A stretch of 64,000 nt of DNA from Candidatus Eremiobacterota bacterium (GTDB taxonomy: Bacteria > Vulcanimicrobiota > Vulcanimicrobiia > Vulcanimicrobiales > Vulcanimicrobiaceae), in contig JAFAKB010000071.1 of the NCBI GenBank assembly GCA_019235885.1, positions 78,643 through 142,642 on the forward strand, given 5' to 3'. The notes beneath the pieces were generated by a model, which had not been told where the DNA came from, made no database searches, and saw only the letters and a list, made by a program, of their open reading frames with translations. A program made the position numbers and the translations under genes. This document shows positions 18,323 through 27,114 of this stretch, piece by piece (positions within the stretch are counted from its first letter, which is position 1; every line of letters begins with the position of its first letter).

Positions 18323-19128
18323 GCCCTGCACGCGTCTACCGGCACGGCGTGATTGCGCGCACCGCGCACTGGACCTGGGCGCTCGCGATCCTGGTGCTGG
18401 TGATGAGCGGGCTGCAGATCTTCAACGCGGCGCCGTACCTTGACGCCTCCGACAAGAGCAATCCCGCCCGGCGGCTGCTTGCGTTCGACGCGCAAGACAC
18501 GCCGCGCGGTCCGGCCGGCTACACGATCCTCTTCGGACACCGCTTCACGACGACGCACGTTTTTGGCTACACCGACGACGGGATGGGCGCCGAAACGCAG
18601 CGCGCGTTTCCCGGCTGGTTCACGCTGCCCGGACCGCAAGACCTCGCCGACGGCCGCCGCTGGCACCTGTTCTTCGCCTGGGCGCTGTTCGTCGGGTGGG
18701 CCGCGTACTTGATCTCCGCCGCATTGAGCGGGAAGCTGCGCGAGCTCGTTATGCGGCCCGAGGACTTTCGCAAGGTCTGGCCGATGCAGCTGTACTATCT
18801 GCGGCTGCGCAAGGAGCCGCCGCCGCACGGCACCTACAACCCGCTGCAGAAGCTGACCTACAACGTCGTCGTGTTCGTATTCTTTCCGCTGCTGATCCTG
18901 ACCGGGCTGACGCTTTCGCCGGCGGTCGATGCGGCGCTGCCATGGCTGACGGCGCTCTTCGGCGGGCGGCAGTTCGCGCGGCTGTGGCACTTCACGCTGA
19001 TGGTGCTGCTGCTCGGCTACTTCACGACGCATCTCGTGCTGGTGCTGACGACCGGGTTCTGGAACAACATGCGCTCGATGATCACCGGTTGGTTCGTCCT
19101 GGGCGCGCACGACGGGGTCGGACCGTGA
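18319..19128 (+). CDS. Cytochrome b/b6-type membrane subunit
   Basis: A 269-aa integral membrane protein. Hydrophobic helices are at about residues 14-32 (WTWALAILVLVMSGLQIF), 115-135, 178-200 and 220-245, with histidines in or next to them (ARTAHWTW, RWHLFFAW, LWHFTLM, TTHLVL) that suit two b-type hemes as in the formate dehydrogenase gamma/Ni-Fe hydrogenase cytochrome b group. The GTG start overlaps the thioredoxin gene stop; the stop overlaps the molybdopterin protein start. It probably links the exported molybdenum enzyme to the quinone pool. Confidence 0.85.
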   Translation: MSPARVYRHGVIARTAHWTWALAILVLVMSGLQIFNAAPYLDASDKSNPARRLLAFDAQDTPRGPAGYTILFGHRFTTTHVFGYTDDGMGAETQRAFPGWFTLPGPQDLADGRRWHLFFAWALFVGWAAYLISAALSGKLRELVMRPEDFRKVWPMQLYYLRLRKEPPPHGTYNPLQKLTYNVVVFVFFPLLILTGLTLSPAVDAALPWLTALFGGRQFARLWHFTLMVLLLGYFTTHLVLVLTTGFWNNMRSMITGWFVLGAHDGVGP

Positions 19129-19865
19129 AGCGCCGGTTGTTCATCGCCTCGTCGCTCTCGGCGCTCGGCCTGGCCGGCTGCGGTCAGGTGAAAGAGTCGC
19201 TGACCGAGGGCCCGTTTCACAACGTCCTGTACTCGGCGGAGAATCTGAACCAAGCGGTGCTCGGCACGCACGGGCTGGCGCGCGAGTACTCCGAGCGCGA
19301 CGTCGACGCGCAGTTCCGCGTGAACGGTTTCGACACGCCGAGCGACGCCACGTACGCGCGCCTGGCCCGCGGCGGTTTCCGCGATTACCGGCTCGCGGTC
19401 GACGGGCTGGTGGAACGGCCGCAGAAGCTCTCGCTCGCGGAGCTGCGCGCGGCCGGCGCGCGCAGCCAGATCACCCGCCACGACTGCGTCGAAGGCTGGA
19501 GCGCGATCGGGAAATGGAACGGCCCGCAGCTCGCGACCGTGCTGGCGATGGCGCAACCGAAACAGACCGCGCGCTACTGTGTCTTCCACTGCTTCGACGT
19601 CGACCAGTCGGGGCAGCCGTACTACGAGTCGCTCGACCTGCACCAGGCGGCACACCCGCAGACCGTGCTCGCGCTCGACCTCAACGACAAGCCGCTCGAC
19701 CTCGACCACGGCGCACCGGTGCGCCTGAAGATTCCCACGCAGCTCGGCTACAAGAGCGCGAAGTGGGTCTCGCGGATCGAAGTCGTCGCCGACCTGAAGC
19801 CGTTCTTCGGCGGTTCCGGCGGCTATTGGGAGGATCAGGGATACGAATGGTATGCCGGCATCTAA
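19125..19865 (+). CDS. Molybdopterin-dependent oxidoreductase (sulfite oxidase-like), exported
   Basis: A 246-aa single-domain enzyme of the sulfite oxidase/YedY (MsrP) type. The N-terminus has a twin-arginine-like KRRLFIASSL followed by a lipobox-like LAGC, suggesting export. The Mo-ligating cysteine is in ITRHDCVEGWS (about residues 113-123), and IPTQLGYKSAKWV (about 204-216) is the conserved C-terminal Moco segment. With the cytochrome b upstream it would form a two-component membrane oxidoreductase; substrate unknown (sulfite or an oxidised sulfur group is possible). GTG start, GTGA overlap. Confidence 0.88.
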   Translation: MKRRLFIASSLSALGLAGCGQVKESLTEGPFHNVLYSAENLNQAVLGTHGLAREYSERDVDAQFRVNGFDTPSDATYARLARGGFRDYRLAVDGLVERPQKLSLAELRAAGARSQITRHDCVEGWSAIGKWNGPQLATVLAMAQPKQTARYCVFHCFDVDQSGQPYYESLDLHQAAHPQTVLALDLNDKPLDLDHGAPVRLKIPTQLGYKSAKWVSRIEVVADLKPFFGGSGGYWEDQGYEWYAGI

Positions 19866-19869
19866 CGCG

Positions 19870-21519
19870 CTAGCAGTTGGTGTATGCTACCCCGATCTGC
19901 CCGACTGCCGCGCCGTTCGCGTCCGCCGCGTAGACGAGCCACTGCGCGAGACTTCCGCGACACATCGTCGACGGAATCGTGAACGAGAGACGTCCGCCGG
20001 CATTTTGAACCTGGGCTACTATGGGCTGAACTTGCCCTGCGGCGCTTTGAAAGCGCAGTGCCGGCGGAACACGTTGACCAGGCGGGACGATGAACGCGTT
20101 CGGTTGGCCGGGTACCAGCATGCAGTTCGGGATCATCGGCGAACAGCCCGGCGGCGTCGGTGTCGGCACCGGTGCCTTGTTCCCCGGTGGCTTCGGCGTT
20201 AGCTTCGGTTTGGGCGTCGGTGTCGGGGTAGGCGTCGGTGTCGCCGTCGGTGTCGGCGGCGGCGGTCTGCCGCCGGCGAGACAGACGATGGTGAACGTGC
20301 CCACATCGCCAAGTCCGGTCCCCGTGCTGTCGAGCACCGAGACATGCCATTTCGGCCCGTATTTGCAGAGCTCGGCCGACGCGGTTGCGCTAAGCGATCC
20401 GCCGCCTCCGGTGATCGGCGCGCGAATCTCCGGCGCGCTCTTCGGCGCGAAGATTTTGAAGATCAGCAGCGCGGGTGTGGTCGCGAGCGTGCTGCTCTTC
20501 CAGACCTTGATCTTGGTCCCGGGCGGACCGGCGCAGGGATCGATCTTCACCAGCGTTGACGTGCCGCCGCAGCCGGCCGGCGGTCCGGAGCTCGGCGTCG
20601 CGAGCGGCGTCTTCGTCTGCTCCGCGGTACACTTAATCTTATAGTGCCCGACTTCGCCGAGGTAACCCATCGGCTTGAGCGCCTCGTCGGTGGCGGTGAC
20701 GTTCCAGTTGAATTCCGCTGTCGGCGGCATCGTTACCCCCGGCGGCAGCGGTGGCCCGAGACGGCAGAGCTCGACGGGTGCGTGAACGACGAAGCCGCCA
20801 GGATGCTCTTCGACGCTCGCGATCACCTTCGTCGGCCCCAGCACCGCGAACAGCGGCGTAAAGTTAAGCTTCCACGGCTTGTACGTCAGCATCACCTGCG
20901 GCAGTACCGCGATCACGTCCCCGGGGACGCCGATGCAGGGGCGAATGTAGATGTGCGCGCCGGTCGTCGACACGCAGTTTGGTGACGGCCCGGAGGGCGG
21001 CGCAGGAGTGATGTGCGGAGCCGGTGTTTTCTTCGTGCAGTCGATGGTGAAGTGTCCCGCCTCACCTTCGAAGCCCATCAGTTTCCCCTTCGTGTCGAGC
21101 GCGAGCACGTTCCACGCCGCGCCGTATGCACACAGCTCTTTGGGAGCCGGCACCGTGAAACCGGTCGGGCCCTTCGAGACGACCGCGATCACCTGCAGCG
21201 GCGCGCGGACCGGAAACAGCGGGCGAAAGACCAGCTTCGCTGGCCGGGCATCAAGGTCGTGTTGCGGCAAGACGTTGATTAGGATGCCCGCCGGGCCTAT
21301 GCACGGACGGATCACGATCGGCGCACCGGTCGTCGACACGCAACCTGGCCCGGGCCCAGGGGCGGGCGCGGCAGTGATCTTTGCCGTCGAGACGCTGCCC
21401 GCAGCCGTCGACGCCGTAGCCTTCGGCTTCGGCTTCGCGTTGGCACGACCGTCATGAGCCGCGATCACAAACAACAACGCGATCCCGAAAGCAGCGCCGA
21501 GACGATACTGTGCGCGCAT
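19870..21519 (-). CDS. Secreted Cys-containing protein with three repeated modules
   Basis: A 549-aa protein with a signal peptide (YRLGAAFGIALLFVIAAHDG) and no recognised domain. Three tandem modules of about 110-135 residues start CVSTTGAPIVIRPCIGPAG, CVSTTGAHIYIRPCIGVPG and CGGTSTLVKIDPCAGPPG, and each contains a later ELC(K/R/A) and a closing Cys. They are joined by Pro/Thr-rich linkers, including a long TPTPTPTPTPK stretch before a fourth, shorter C-terminal domain. Four or more conserved cysteines per module suggest disulfides. GGAGAGG lies seven bases before the ATG at 21519. A surface or matrix protein is likely. Confidence 0.75.
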   Translation of the reverse strand: MRAQYRLGAAFGIALLFVIAAHDGRANAKPKPKATASTAAGSVSTAKITAAPAPGPGPGCVSTTGAPIVIRPCIGPAGILINVLPQHDLDARPAKLVFRPLFPVRAPLQVIAVVSKGPTGFTVPAPKELCAYGAAWNVLALDTKGKLMGFEGEAGHFTIDCTKKTPAPHITPAPPSGPSPNCVSTTGAHIYIRPCIGVPGDVIAVLPQVMLTYKPWKLNFTPLFAVLGPTKVIASVEEHPGGFVVHAPVELCRLGPPLPPGVTMPPTAEFNWNVTATDEALKPMGYLGEVGHYKIKCTAEQTKTPLATPSSGPPAGCGGTSTLVKIDPCAGPPGTKIKVWKSSTLATTPALLIFKIFAPKSAPEIRAPITGGGGSLSATASAELCKYGPKWHVSVLDSTGTGLGDVGTFTIVCLAGGRPPPPTPTATPTPTPTPTPKPKLTPKPPGNKAPVPTPTPPGCSPMIPNCMLVPGQPNAFIVPPGQRVPPALRFQSAAGQVQPIVAQVQNAGGRLSFTIPSTMCRGSLAQWLVYAADANGAAVGQIGVAYTNC

Positions 21520-21601
21520 CGTTCCTCTCCCAGCAGGCGGTGCACACAAAGCCCGGGGATGCGCGCCGCCGTGCTCGTCTACGATAGCACCATACTGCCC
21601 A

Positions 21602-21766
21602 TTAGTCGATCAAGAGCACGTTATCGAGATCGGCGATCAGATCGTCGCTCTTCTCAAGCCGCAACAGATCGTCCGGGATCGGCGGAGTTCGTCCCCTCGA
21701 CCGATGCACGATGTTCGATCGGCTGTCAGGACCGCCGATGCTTGTCGCGCGGCTGCGGCGAAGCGC
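21602..21766 (-). pseudogene. C-terminal remnant of a trans-sulfuration PLP enzyme
   Basis: About 54 codons ending in TAA at 21602 match the C-terminus of the intact enzyme at 25877-27028: RRSRATSIGGPDS against RLFRRATSFGGPDS, then PDDLLRL and DDLIADL against GDLLRL and GDLIADL. The nucleotide strings around AGATCGGCGATCAG are also shared. Upstream of about 21770 the similarity ends and the strand is covered by the start of the debranching-enzyme gene. This is most simply a truncated duplicate or old homologue. Confidence 0.6.
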
Positions 21767-21773
21767 GGGGCTG

Positions 21774-23768
21774 ATGGAAGCAGTTTCGGCACCGCGGCTC
21801 GATCGCGCGTCGTGCGCCGATCTCGACGTGTCCGAACGGCGCGAATGGCTCGTTACGAACGGGCTCGGCGGGTTCGCCTGCGGAACGATCGCCGGAACAA
21901 TCACGCGGCGCTATCACGGTTTGCTTTTCGCCGCGCGAACGCCGCCCGTGGGCCGCAGGCTGCTGTGCCCGAAGATCGACGCCGAGGTGGCGTACGACGG
22001 CGTAACGTACGCGCTCGCGACCGACCGCTGGCGCCGAGGCGCGATCGCGCCGCGAGGCTATATGTTCTTGACGGGCTTTCGGCTCGACGGGACGATCCCG
22101 GTGTGGACGTTTACCTGCGGCGACGCGGTGATCGAGCGGCGCGTGTGGATGGAGCACGATCTCAATCGCACCTACGTCCAGCACCGCGCCGTTCGCGCGC
22201 GCATGCCGCTGGGGCTGACGCTGCACGCGTTCGCGAACTACCGCGACCTTCACGGCGCGACCCACGCCGGCAACTGGACGATGGACGTGCACGCAACGCC
22301 GGACGGAATTCGCGTGGTGCCGTACGAGGGCGCGATGACGATCGAGTTCCGCGCCGACCGTGGCACGTTCGTCCCCGAGCACATCTGGTACCGCGACTTC
22401 GAGTATCCCGTCGAGCGGGAGCGCGGGCTCGACGATTCCGAAGACCACCTGCGCGTCGGCACGTTCGACACGCCGCTCGAGGCGGGTGAATCGATGACCA
22501 TCGCGGTCGGCGACCACGAGTTGCCCGCGATCGATTCATCTGGTGCGCTCGAGCGCGTTCGACGCCGCGAGTCCGACCTGCTTGCCGCGTGGCGCGCTGC
22601 GCACGATAAAGCCGATGAGGCACCCGATTGGGTCGCGCGGCTCGTGCTCGCAGCCGACCAGTTCGTCGTGGGCCGCCCGCTCGCCGATGATCCGGACGCG
22701 CGCTCGGTCATTGCCGGATACCCGTGGTTCGGCGACTGGGGGCGCGACACCGCGATCGCGCTGCCGGGTCTGGCGCTCGCAACGGGGCGCTACGACGTCG
22801 CGCGGCGGATCCTGCGCACGTTTGCGCGGTTCGTCGAGGACGGGATGCTGCCGAACTTCTTCCCCGACGAGGGGCAGCCGGCGGCGTACAACTCGGTCGA
22901 TGCGGCGCTGTGGTACGTCGAAGCGGTCCGCCGCGACGTCGATGCGAGCGGTGATGCCCGAACGCTAAAAGAGCTGTTCCCGGTGCTGCGCGCGATCGTC
23001 GAGGCGTACAAGGCGGGAACGCGCTTCGGGATTGCTGTCGATCCCGCCGACGGGCTACTGCGCGCCGGAGTACCCGGCGTGCAGCTAACTTGGATGGACG
23101 CGAAGGTGGGCGACTGGGTTGTCACGCCCCGAATCGGCAAGCCGGTCGAAGTCAACGCGCTGTGGATCAACGCGCTGCGCGCGTGTGCCCGGTTCGCGAA
23201 AATGCTCGGCGATGATCCCTCACCGTTCGCGACCGCCGCGGCGCGCGCCGAAGCCGGCTTCGAACGGTTTTGGAGCGCCGCGCACGGCTGGTGCTTCGAC
23301 GTCATCGACGGACCGAACGGCGACGATCCCTCACTGCGTCCGAACCAGCTCTTCGCGGTCGCCCTTCCCATCGACGTCCTCGACGATGCACGCCGCCGCG
23401 CGATCGTCGACGTGTGCTCCGCACGTCTTTGGACGCCGGCCGGATTGCGCAGCCTCGCGCCGGGCGAGCCCGGCTATGCCGGACGGTACGAAGGCGACCA
23501 GCGGGCGCGCGACGCCGCCTACCATCAGGGCACGGTATGGACGTGGCTTGCCGGGCCGTTCGCGCTCACGCACGCGCGCGTCTACGGCGACGCGGCCGCG
23601 AGCGCCGAACTGCTCGCGGCCTGCGCGCGCGACGGGCTGACCGGCGACGCGTTCGGCACGCTCGGCGAGATCGCCGACGGCGATCCGCCGTTCGCTGCGC
23701 GCGGCGCGTTCGCGCAGGCATGGAGCGTTGCAATGGTGCTCGACGCGTGGTCGCAGCTCGCACGGTAA
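21774..23768 (+). CDS. Amylo-alpha-1,6-glucosidase / glycogen debranching enzyme-like (GH133-type)
   Basis: A 664-aa protein with an N-terminal beta domain (REWLVTNGLGGFACGTIAG, about residues 24-42, is the debranching-enzyme signature) and a C-terminal (alpha/alpha)6 barrel. PWFGDWGRDTAIALPGL carries the catalytic-acid region, and a late YHQGTVWTWLAGPFA is conserved. It would hydrolyse alpha-1,6 glucosyl branches of glycogen or related glucans in the cytoplasm. ATG 21774 is chosen because upstream ATGs at 21711 and 21738 fall inside the PLP-enzyme remnant on the other strand; they are not excluded. Confidence 0.88.
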   Translation: MEAVSAPRLDRASCADLDVSERREWLVTNGLGGFACGTIAGTITRRYHGLLFAARTPPVGRRLLCPKIDAEVAYDGVTYALATDRWRRGAIAPRGYMFLTGFRLDGTIPVWTFTCGDAVIERRVWMEHDLNRTYVQHRAVRARMPLGLTLHAFANYRDLHGATHAGNWTMDVHATPDGIRVVPYEGAMTIEFRADRGTFVPEHIWYRDFEYPVERERGLDDSEDHLRVGTFDTPLEAGESMTIAVGDHELPAIDSSGALERVRRRESDLLAAWRAAHDKADEAPDWVARLVLAADQFVVGRPLADDPDARSVIAGYPWFGDWGRDTAIALPGLALATGRYDVARRILRTFARFVEDGMLPNFFPDEGQPAAYNSVDAALWYVEAVRRDVDASGDARTLKELFPVLRAIVEAYKAGTRFGIAVDPADGLLRAGVPGVQLTWMDAKVGDWVVTPRIGKPVEVNALWINALRACARFAKMLGDDPSPFATAAARAEAGFERFWSAAHGWCFDVIDGPNGDDPSLRPNQLFAVALPIDVLDDARRRAIVDVCSARLWTPAGLRSLAPGEPGYAGRYEGDQRARDAAYHQGTVWTWLAGPFALTHARVYGDAAASAELLAACARDGLTGDAFGTLGEIADGDPPFAARGAFAQAWSVAMVLDAWSQLAR

Positions 23769-23854
23769 CACAAACGCGCGGCACGCATCTGTCAGTTTTC
23801 GTCGCGGAGGTCGCGCGGCCGGTGCGGAAAGCCGCCGCACCGGAGGTTTACCAG

Positions 23855-24550
23855 ATGAACCGCTTCACCGCACGGAGATGTCTTCACGCCGGCGTCTTCT
23901 TCGGCGTGCTGGCCCTGCTCGCGGCCCCGCCGTGCTGGGGCGCCGACGTCCGCCGGATCGCGCTCACGCCGAACGCGCTCTCACCGCGCGGCGGCGCGCG
24001 AAGCATCGTCTACCGTGGCGTGCGCGCGATCCGCCTCGAAACGAGCGATCCCGATCGCACCTTGGTATCGCTCGTCGCGGCGCCGCCGTTTCGAATCGGC
24101 ACGATCGACGTCGACGTCGCGGCGCGGCCGAACTCCACCACTGATCCGACCGCGCGCGGGTTCGCCGGGGTCGTCTTCGGAGTGCGCAAGGACGGCGGCT
24201 TCGAGGGCGTCTACATTCGCGCCACCAACGGCCGCTCGAGCGACCAAGAGCGCCGCAACCACTCGACGCAGTACGTCTCGGAGCCGGAGTGGAGCTGGCA
24301 CCGGCTGCGCACCAAATTTCCGTCGAGGTACGAGTCCTATGCCGACGTCGTCCCCGGCGTCTGGACGCATCTGCGACTCAAGGTCGCACCGAAGTCGGTT
24401 CGCCTCTACGTCAACGGCGCGGCGCAGCCGGCGCTGATCGTTCAGCGGATCCTCGGCGGGGCGCCGTCCGCTCGCGGCGAGATCGGCTTCATGTACGGCC
24501 CGCTCACCGAGGCGAACTTCGCGCACCTGGTCGTCAGGCCGAACGCATAG
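23855..24550 (+). CDS. Exported concanavalin-like (LamG/DUF1080-like) protein
   Basis: A 231-aa protein with a signal peptide (hydrophobic core AGVFFGVLALLAAPP, cleavage near CWGAD). The mature part looks like a beta-sandwich: FAGVVFGVRKDGGFEGVYIR in the middle, VWTHLRLKVAPKSVRLYVNG next, and a final GEIGFMYGP, the strand pattern of laminin-G/3-keto-glucoside-hydrolase-type modules. No clear catalytic residues. The start is supported by GGAGG eight bases upstream of the ATG. Confidence 0.68.
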   Translation: MNRFTARRCLHAGVFFGVLALLAAPPCWGADVRRIALTPNALSPRGGARSIVYRGVRAIRLETSDPDRTLVSLVAAPPFRIGTIDVDVAARPNSTTDPTARGFAGVVFGVRKDGGFEGVYIRATNGRSSDQERRNHSTQYVSEPEWSWHRLRTKFPSRYESYADVVPGVWTHLRLKVAPKSVRLYVNGAAQPALIVQRILGGAPSARGEIGFMYGPLTEANFAHLVVRPNA

Positions 24551-24552
24551 CG

Positions 24553-24987
24553 TCAGCGCTTGCAGCCGGCGCGCTCGAAGGTGAGCCCGACGTCGCCGTA
24601 AAGCAGCTTCGAATAGCGCACCGCGGTGAGGGTGCAGCCTTTCAGCGCGAAGCCGATGACTTTGTCTTCCTTGCGCGCCTTCCGCTTGCTGCCGACCAGT
24701 GCGATGCGGGTGAAGTGCACTTCCGCCGTCGCGCCGCGCTCGCGCCACGAGCCGGACTCGCGCACGGGAAGAACCCCGGGCCCGTATCGGCGTTCGAGGT
24801 CCGGGAAGCGCGTTGTCAGCATGACGCGATGCGCGCGGTCGAGGACCAGCGTGAGCGCCTGCGTGCTGTCGGCACCCGGCCGCGACATGGTGTAGGTTCC
24901 GACGTAGCGCGACGTCGCCGCGCCGGCGGGCCCGGACAGGAGCAGCATGGCGATCAAACCTGCCGCGACGCGTGCGTGCGGTCGCAT
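24553..24987 (-). CDS. Exported hypothetical protein, weakly NlpE/lipocalin-like
   Basis: A 144-aa protein with a signal peptide (VAAGLIAMLLLSGPAGA). The mature part begins YVGTYTMSRPGADSTQALTL and has the short-strand, small-loop look of NlpE/META-type barrels, but without the CxxC of NlpE. Two cysteines near the C-terminus (KGCTLTAV and FERAGCKR) may pair. It is convergent with the preceding beta-sandwich gene, two bases apart. Function unknown. Confidence 0.6.
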   Translation of the reverse strand: MRPHARVAAGLIAMLLLSGPAGAATSRYVGTYTMSRPGADSTQALTLVLDRAHRVMLTTRFPDLERRYGPGVLPVRESGSWRERGATAEVHFTRIALVGSKRKARKEDKVIGFALKGCTLTAVRYSKLLYGDVGLTFERAGCKR

Positions 24988-25028
24988 TGCGTGGCTATCC
25001 GCCTGCGCCGCTCGAGCGTCCTCCTGGT

Positions 25029-25775
25029 TCAGTGCGTCGATACGCGCGCACGCGGGGAGTGCTGCGCGCAGGGGGCCTGCGCGGCCTTGAGCTCCGCTGC
25101 CATGTTCTGTACGTAGTTGCGCTCGAGGAGGTACTGATCGCGGCGCTGTTCGAGGTGCGCCGGATCCTGCACGGGCAGCATGACGGGCCGGCCGTTGCGC
25201 ACGGTCAGGATCGTGCCGTAGAGCTGTTTCTTGCCCCCCGCGACCAGGACCGTGTCTTGGATCCCGGCGACGGTCGGCCGGGGAATCGCGTCCCGCTTGG
25301 CGAGCCGTTGCAGCGCCGGCAGCAGCGCTGCTTCGAACGGCGTGTCCTCGCTCTCATTGAGGATCCCGAGCGCGGCGCTGGCAGCCGCGAGCCCGACCAG
25401 ATGAACGGTCGGCCAACCGTGCTCGCGCACGATCTGTTTCAATTCTGCGTCGTTCGCGCGGTTGACGGCGAGCATGCGCTCAAGCTGCGGCGAATTGCCG
25501 CCGCCCTTCGCCGTACCGGGCCGGCCCATCGACTGCGCCACAGCGCGCTGCGCGCGGCTCGATGCGTCCGCCATGCGCAGCAACTCGCGGGCCAGCGGTT
25601 TGTTCGTGCCACTCCCGTTGAGCCGTTCGAGCCGCGCGGCGTAGCGGTTCCAGCGCGCGGTCGTCTGCGAGTCGACGGCGCTGCCTCCGACGCCGCAGTC
25701 CGCGCCGGCGCCGGGCCGAGGGTGCTGCAGAAGCAGCAAGGCGAGCGAGACGACGGTGAACAGCGCGACGCGCAC
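25029..25775 (-). CDS. DUF6624-type exported protein
   Basis: A 248-aa protein with a signal peptide (LFTVVSLALLLLQHPRPGAGA). The middle matches my recollection of DUF6624 proteins: NDAELKQIVREHGWPTVHLVG, then an Ala-rich helix, PALQRLAKRDAIPRPTVAG, and QLYGTILTV followed by PVQDPAHLEQRR. The catalytic or binding role of that family is unknown. GTG start at 25775 with GAGGAGGT upstream at normal spacing. Confidence 0.65.
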   Translation of the reverse strand: MRVALFTVVSLALLLLQHPRPGAGADCGVGGSAVDSQTTARWNRYAARLERLNGSGTNKPLARELLRMADASSRAQRAVAQSMGRPGTAKGGGNSPQLERMLAVNRANDAELKQIVREHGWPTVHLVGLAAASAALGILNESEDTPFEAALLPALQRLAKRDAIPRPTVAGIQDTVLVAGGKKQLYGTILTVRNGRPVMLPVQDPAHLEQRRDQYLLERNYVQNMAAELKAAQAPCAQHSPRARVSTH

Positions 25776-25876
25776 TCCGGACCTCCTCGGCGAGGCGTGC
25801 TCGCACGCTGATGATTCCGCGATCCGCGCTCGGTGCCACGGTCAGGCACTCTTTCGGCAGCGCGGATTCGGCGCAC

Positions 25877-27028
25877 TCAGCCTGCGTCGAGCGCCTGCTG
25901 CAGATCGGCGATCAGGTCTCCGGCGTCTTCCAGTCCGGCCGCTAAGCGCAGCAGGTCGCCGGGCGTCTTCGACGCGGTGCCTTCGACCGAGGCGCGGTGC
26001 TCGACCAAGCTGTCCGGTCCGCCGAAGCTCGTGGCGCGCCGGAACAGCCGCAGGCGCGCGGCAACGCGGAGAGTGTCGTCGGCATCGCCGTTCACGCGGA
26101 ACGAGAACAACCCGCCGCTCCCCGAGGACTGCTGAGCCGCGAGGGCGTGACCCGGATGGGTCGGAAGCCCGGGGTGCAGCACCTCGCGCACCGCGGGATG
26201 CGTGGCGAGAAATTCCGCGAGCGCGAGCGCGCTTTCATTCTGCCAGCGCACCCGCTGCACGAGCGAGGTGATCCCGCGCAGCGTCAGCCACGATGCGAAG
26301 GGGGAGGGGATCGCACCGCACAGCTTTTGCTGCGCACGAACGCGCTTCCAAAAGTCGTCGGCGCGAGCGGTGACGAGCGCTCCGCCCATCACGTCGTGGT
26401 TGCCCGCAAGGTACTTCGTCGTCGCGTGAACGACCAAGTCGGCGCCGTGCGCGAGCGGCTGCTGCAGCACCGGCGTCGGCAGCGTGTTGTCGCAGGCGAC
26501 GATCGCGCCGGCGGCGTGCGCGAGCGCGGCGACACCGGTGATGTCGGTGATCCGCAGCAGCGGGTTCGACGGCGTCTCGATAAAGACAAGCCGTGTCTCC
26601 GGCGCGAGCGCCGCCTCGACCGCATTCAAGTCAGCGCAGTCGGCGTACGTCACCGACAGCCCCCACGGCACGAAGACCTCGTCGAGCATCACGCGGATGC
26701 TGTAATACGAGTCCTCCGCGACGACGACGTGATCCCCCGGCCGCAGCGCCTGAAAGAGCGTCATCGCCGCGGCGCTGCCGCTGGCGAACGCCGCCGCGTC
26801 GGCGCCGTCTTCGAGGTCGGTCAGCGCGTGCTCGAGCTGCCGGCGGTTGGGGTTGTCCTCGCGCGAGTAGATGAAGCCGCCGGAGTACTCGCCTTCCGGA
26901 TCGCGCTCGAACGTCGTCGACAGAAAAATCGGCGGCGCGATCGATCGTTCGTCGCCGTATAGCGCCGAAGCGGCGCGCACTGCGCGCGTCGCGAGCGAAA
27001 TCCTCTTGCGATGCGGCTTTATCGGCAT
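25877..27028 (-). CDS. Trans-sulfuration family PLP enzyme (cystathionine gamma-synthase/lyase-like)
   Basis: A 383-aa Cys/Met-metabolism PLP enzyme. SREDNPNRRQLEHAL (about residues 55-69) contains the Arg and Asn-Pro active-site loop, FASGSAAAM the PLP phosphate region, VACDNTLPTP the Asp that contacts the pyridine nitrogen, and HATTKYLAGNHDVMGG (about 199-214) the Schiff-base lysine. The C-terminus ends SFGGPDSLVEH...DLIADL. It could be a cystathionine gamma-lyase, gamma-synthase or methionine gamma-lyase-like enzyme; the sequence alone does not decide. Confidence 0.9.
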   Translation of the reverse strand: MPIKPHRKRISLATRAVRAASALYGDERSIAPPIFLSTTFERDPEGEYSGGFIYSREDNPNRRQLEHALTDLEDGADAAAFASGSAAAMTLFQALRPGDHVVVAEDSYYSIRVMLDEVFVPWGLSVTYADCADLNAVEAALAPETRLVFIETPSNPLLRITDITGVAALAHAAGAIVACDNTLPTPVLQQPLAHGADLVVHATTKYLAGNHDVMGGALVTARADDFWKRVRAQQKLCGAIPSPFASWLTLRGITSLVQRVRWQNESALALAEFLATHPAVREVLHPGLPTHPGHALAAQQSSGSGGLFSFRVNGDADDTLRVAARLRLFRRATSFGGPDSLVEHRASVEGTASKTPGDLLRLAAGLEDAGDLIADLQQALDAG

Positions 27029-27114
27029 GCCAGCCCGGTCATGGGCTCACAGCCGGAGCCGTCGACGATCTCGCAAGGTGTCGTCCACATACAAATGTCG
27101 GCCCGTAAAGCCAA

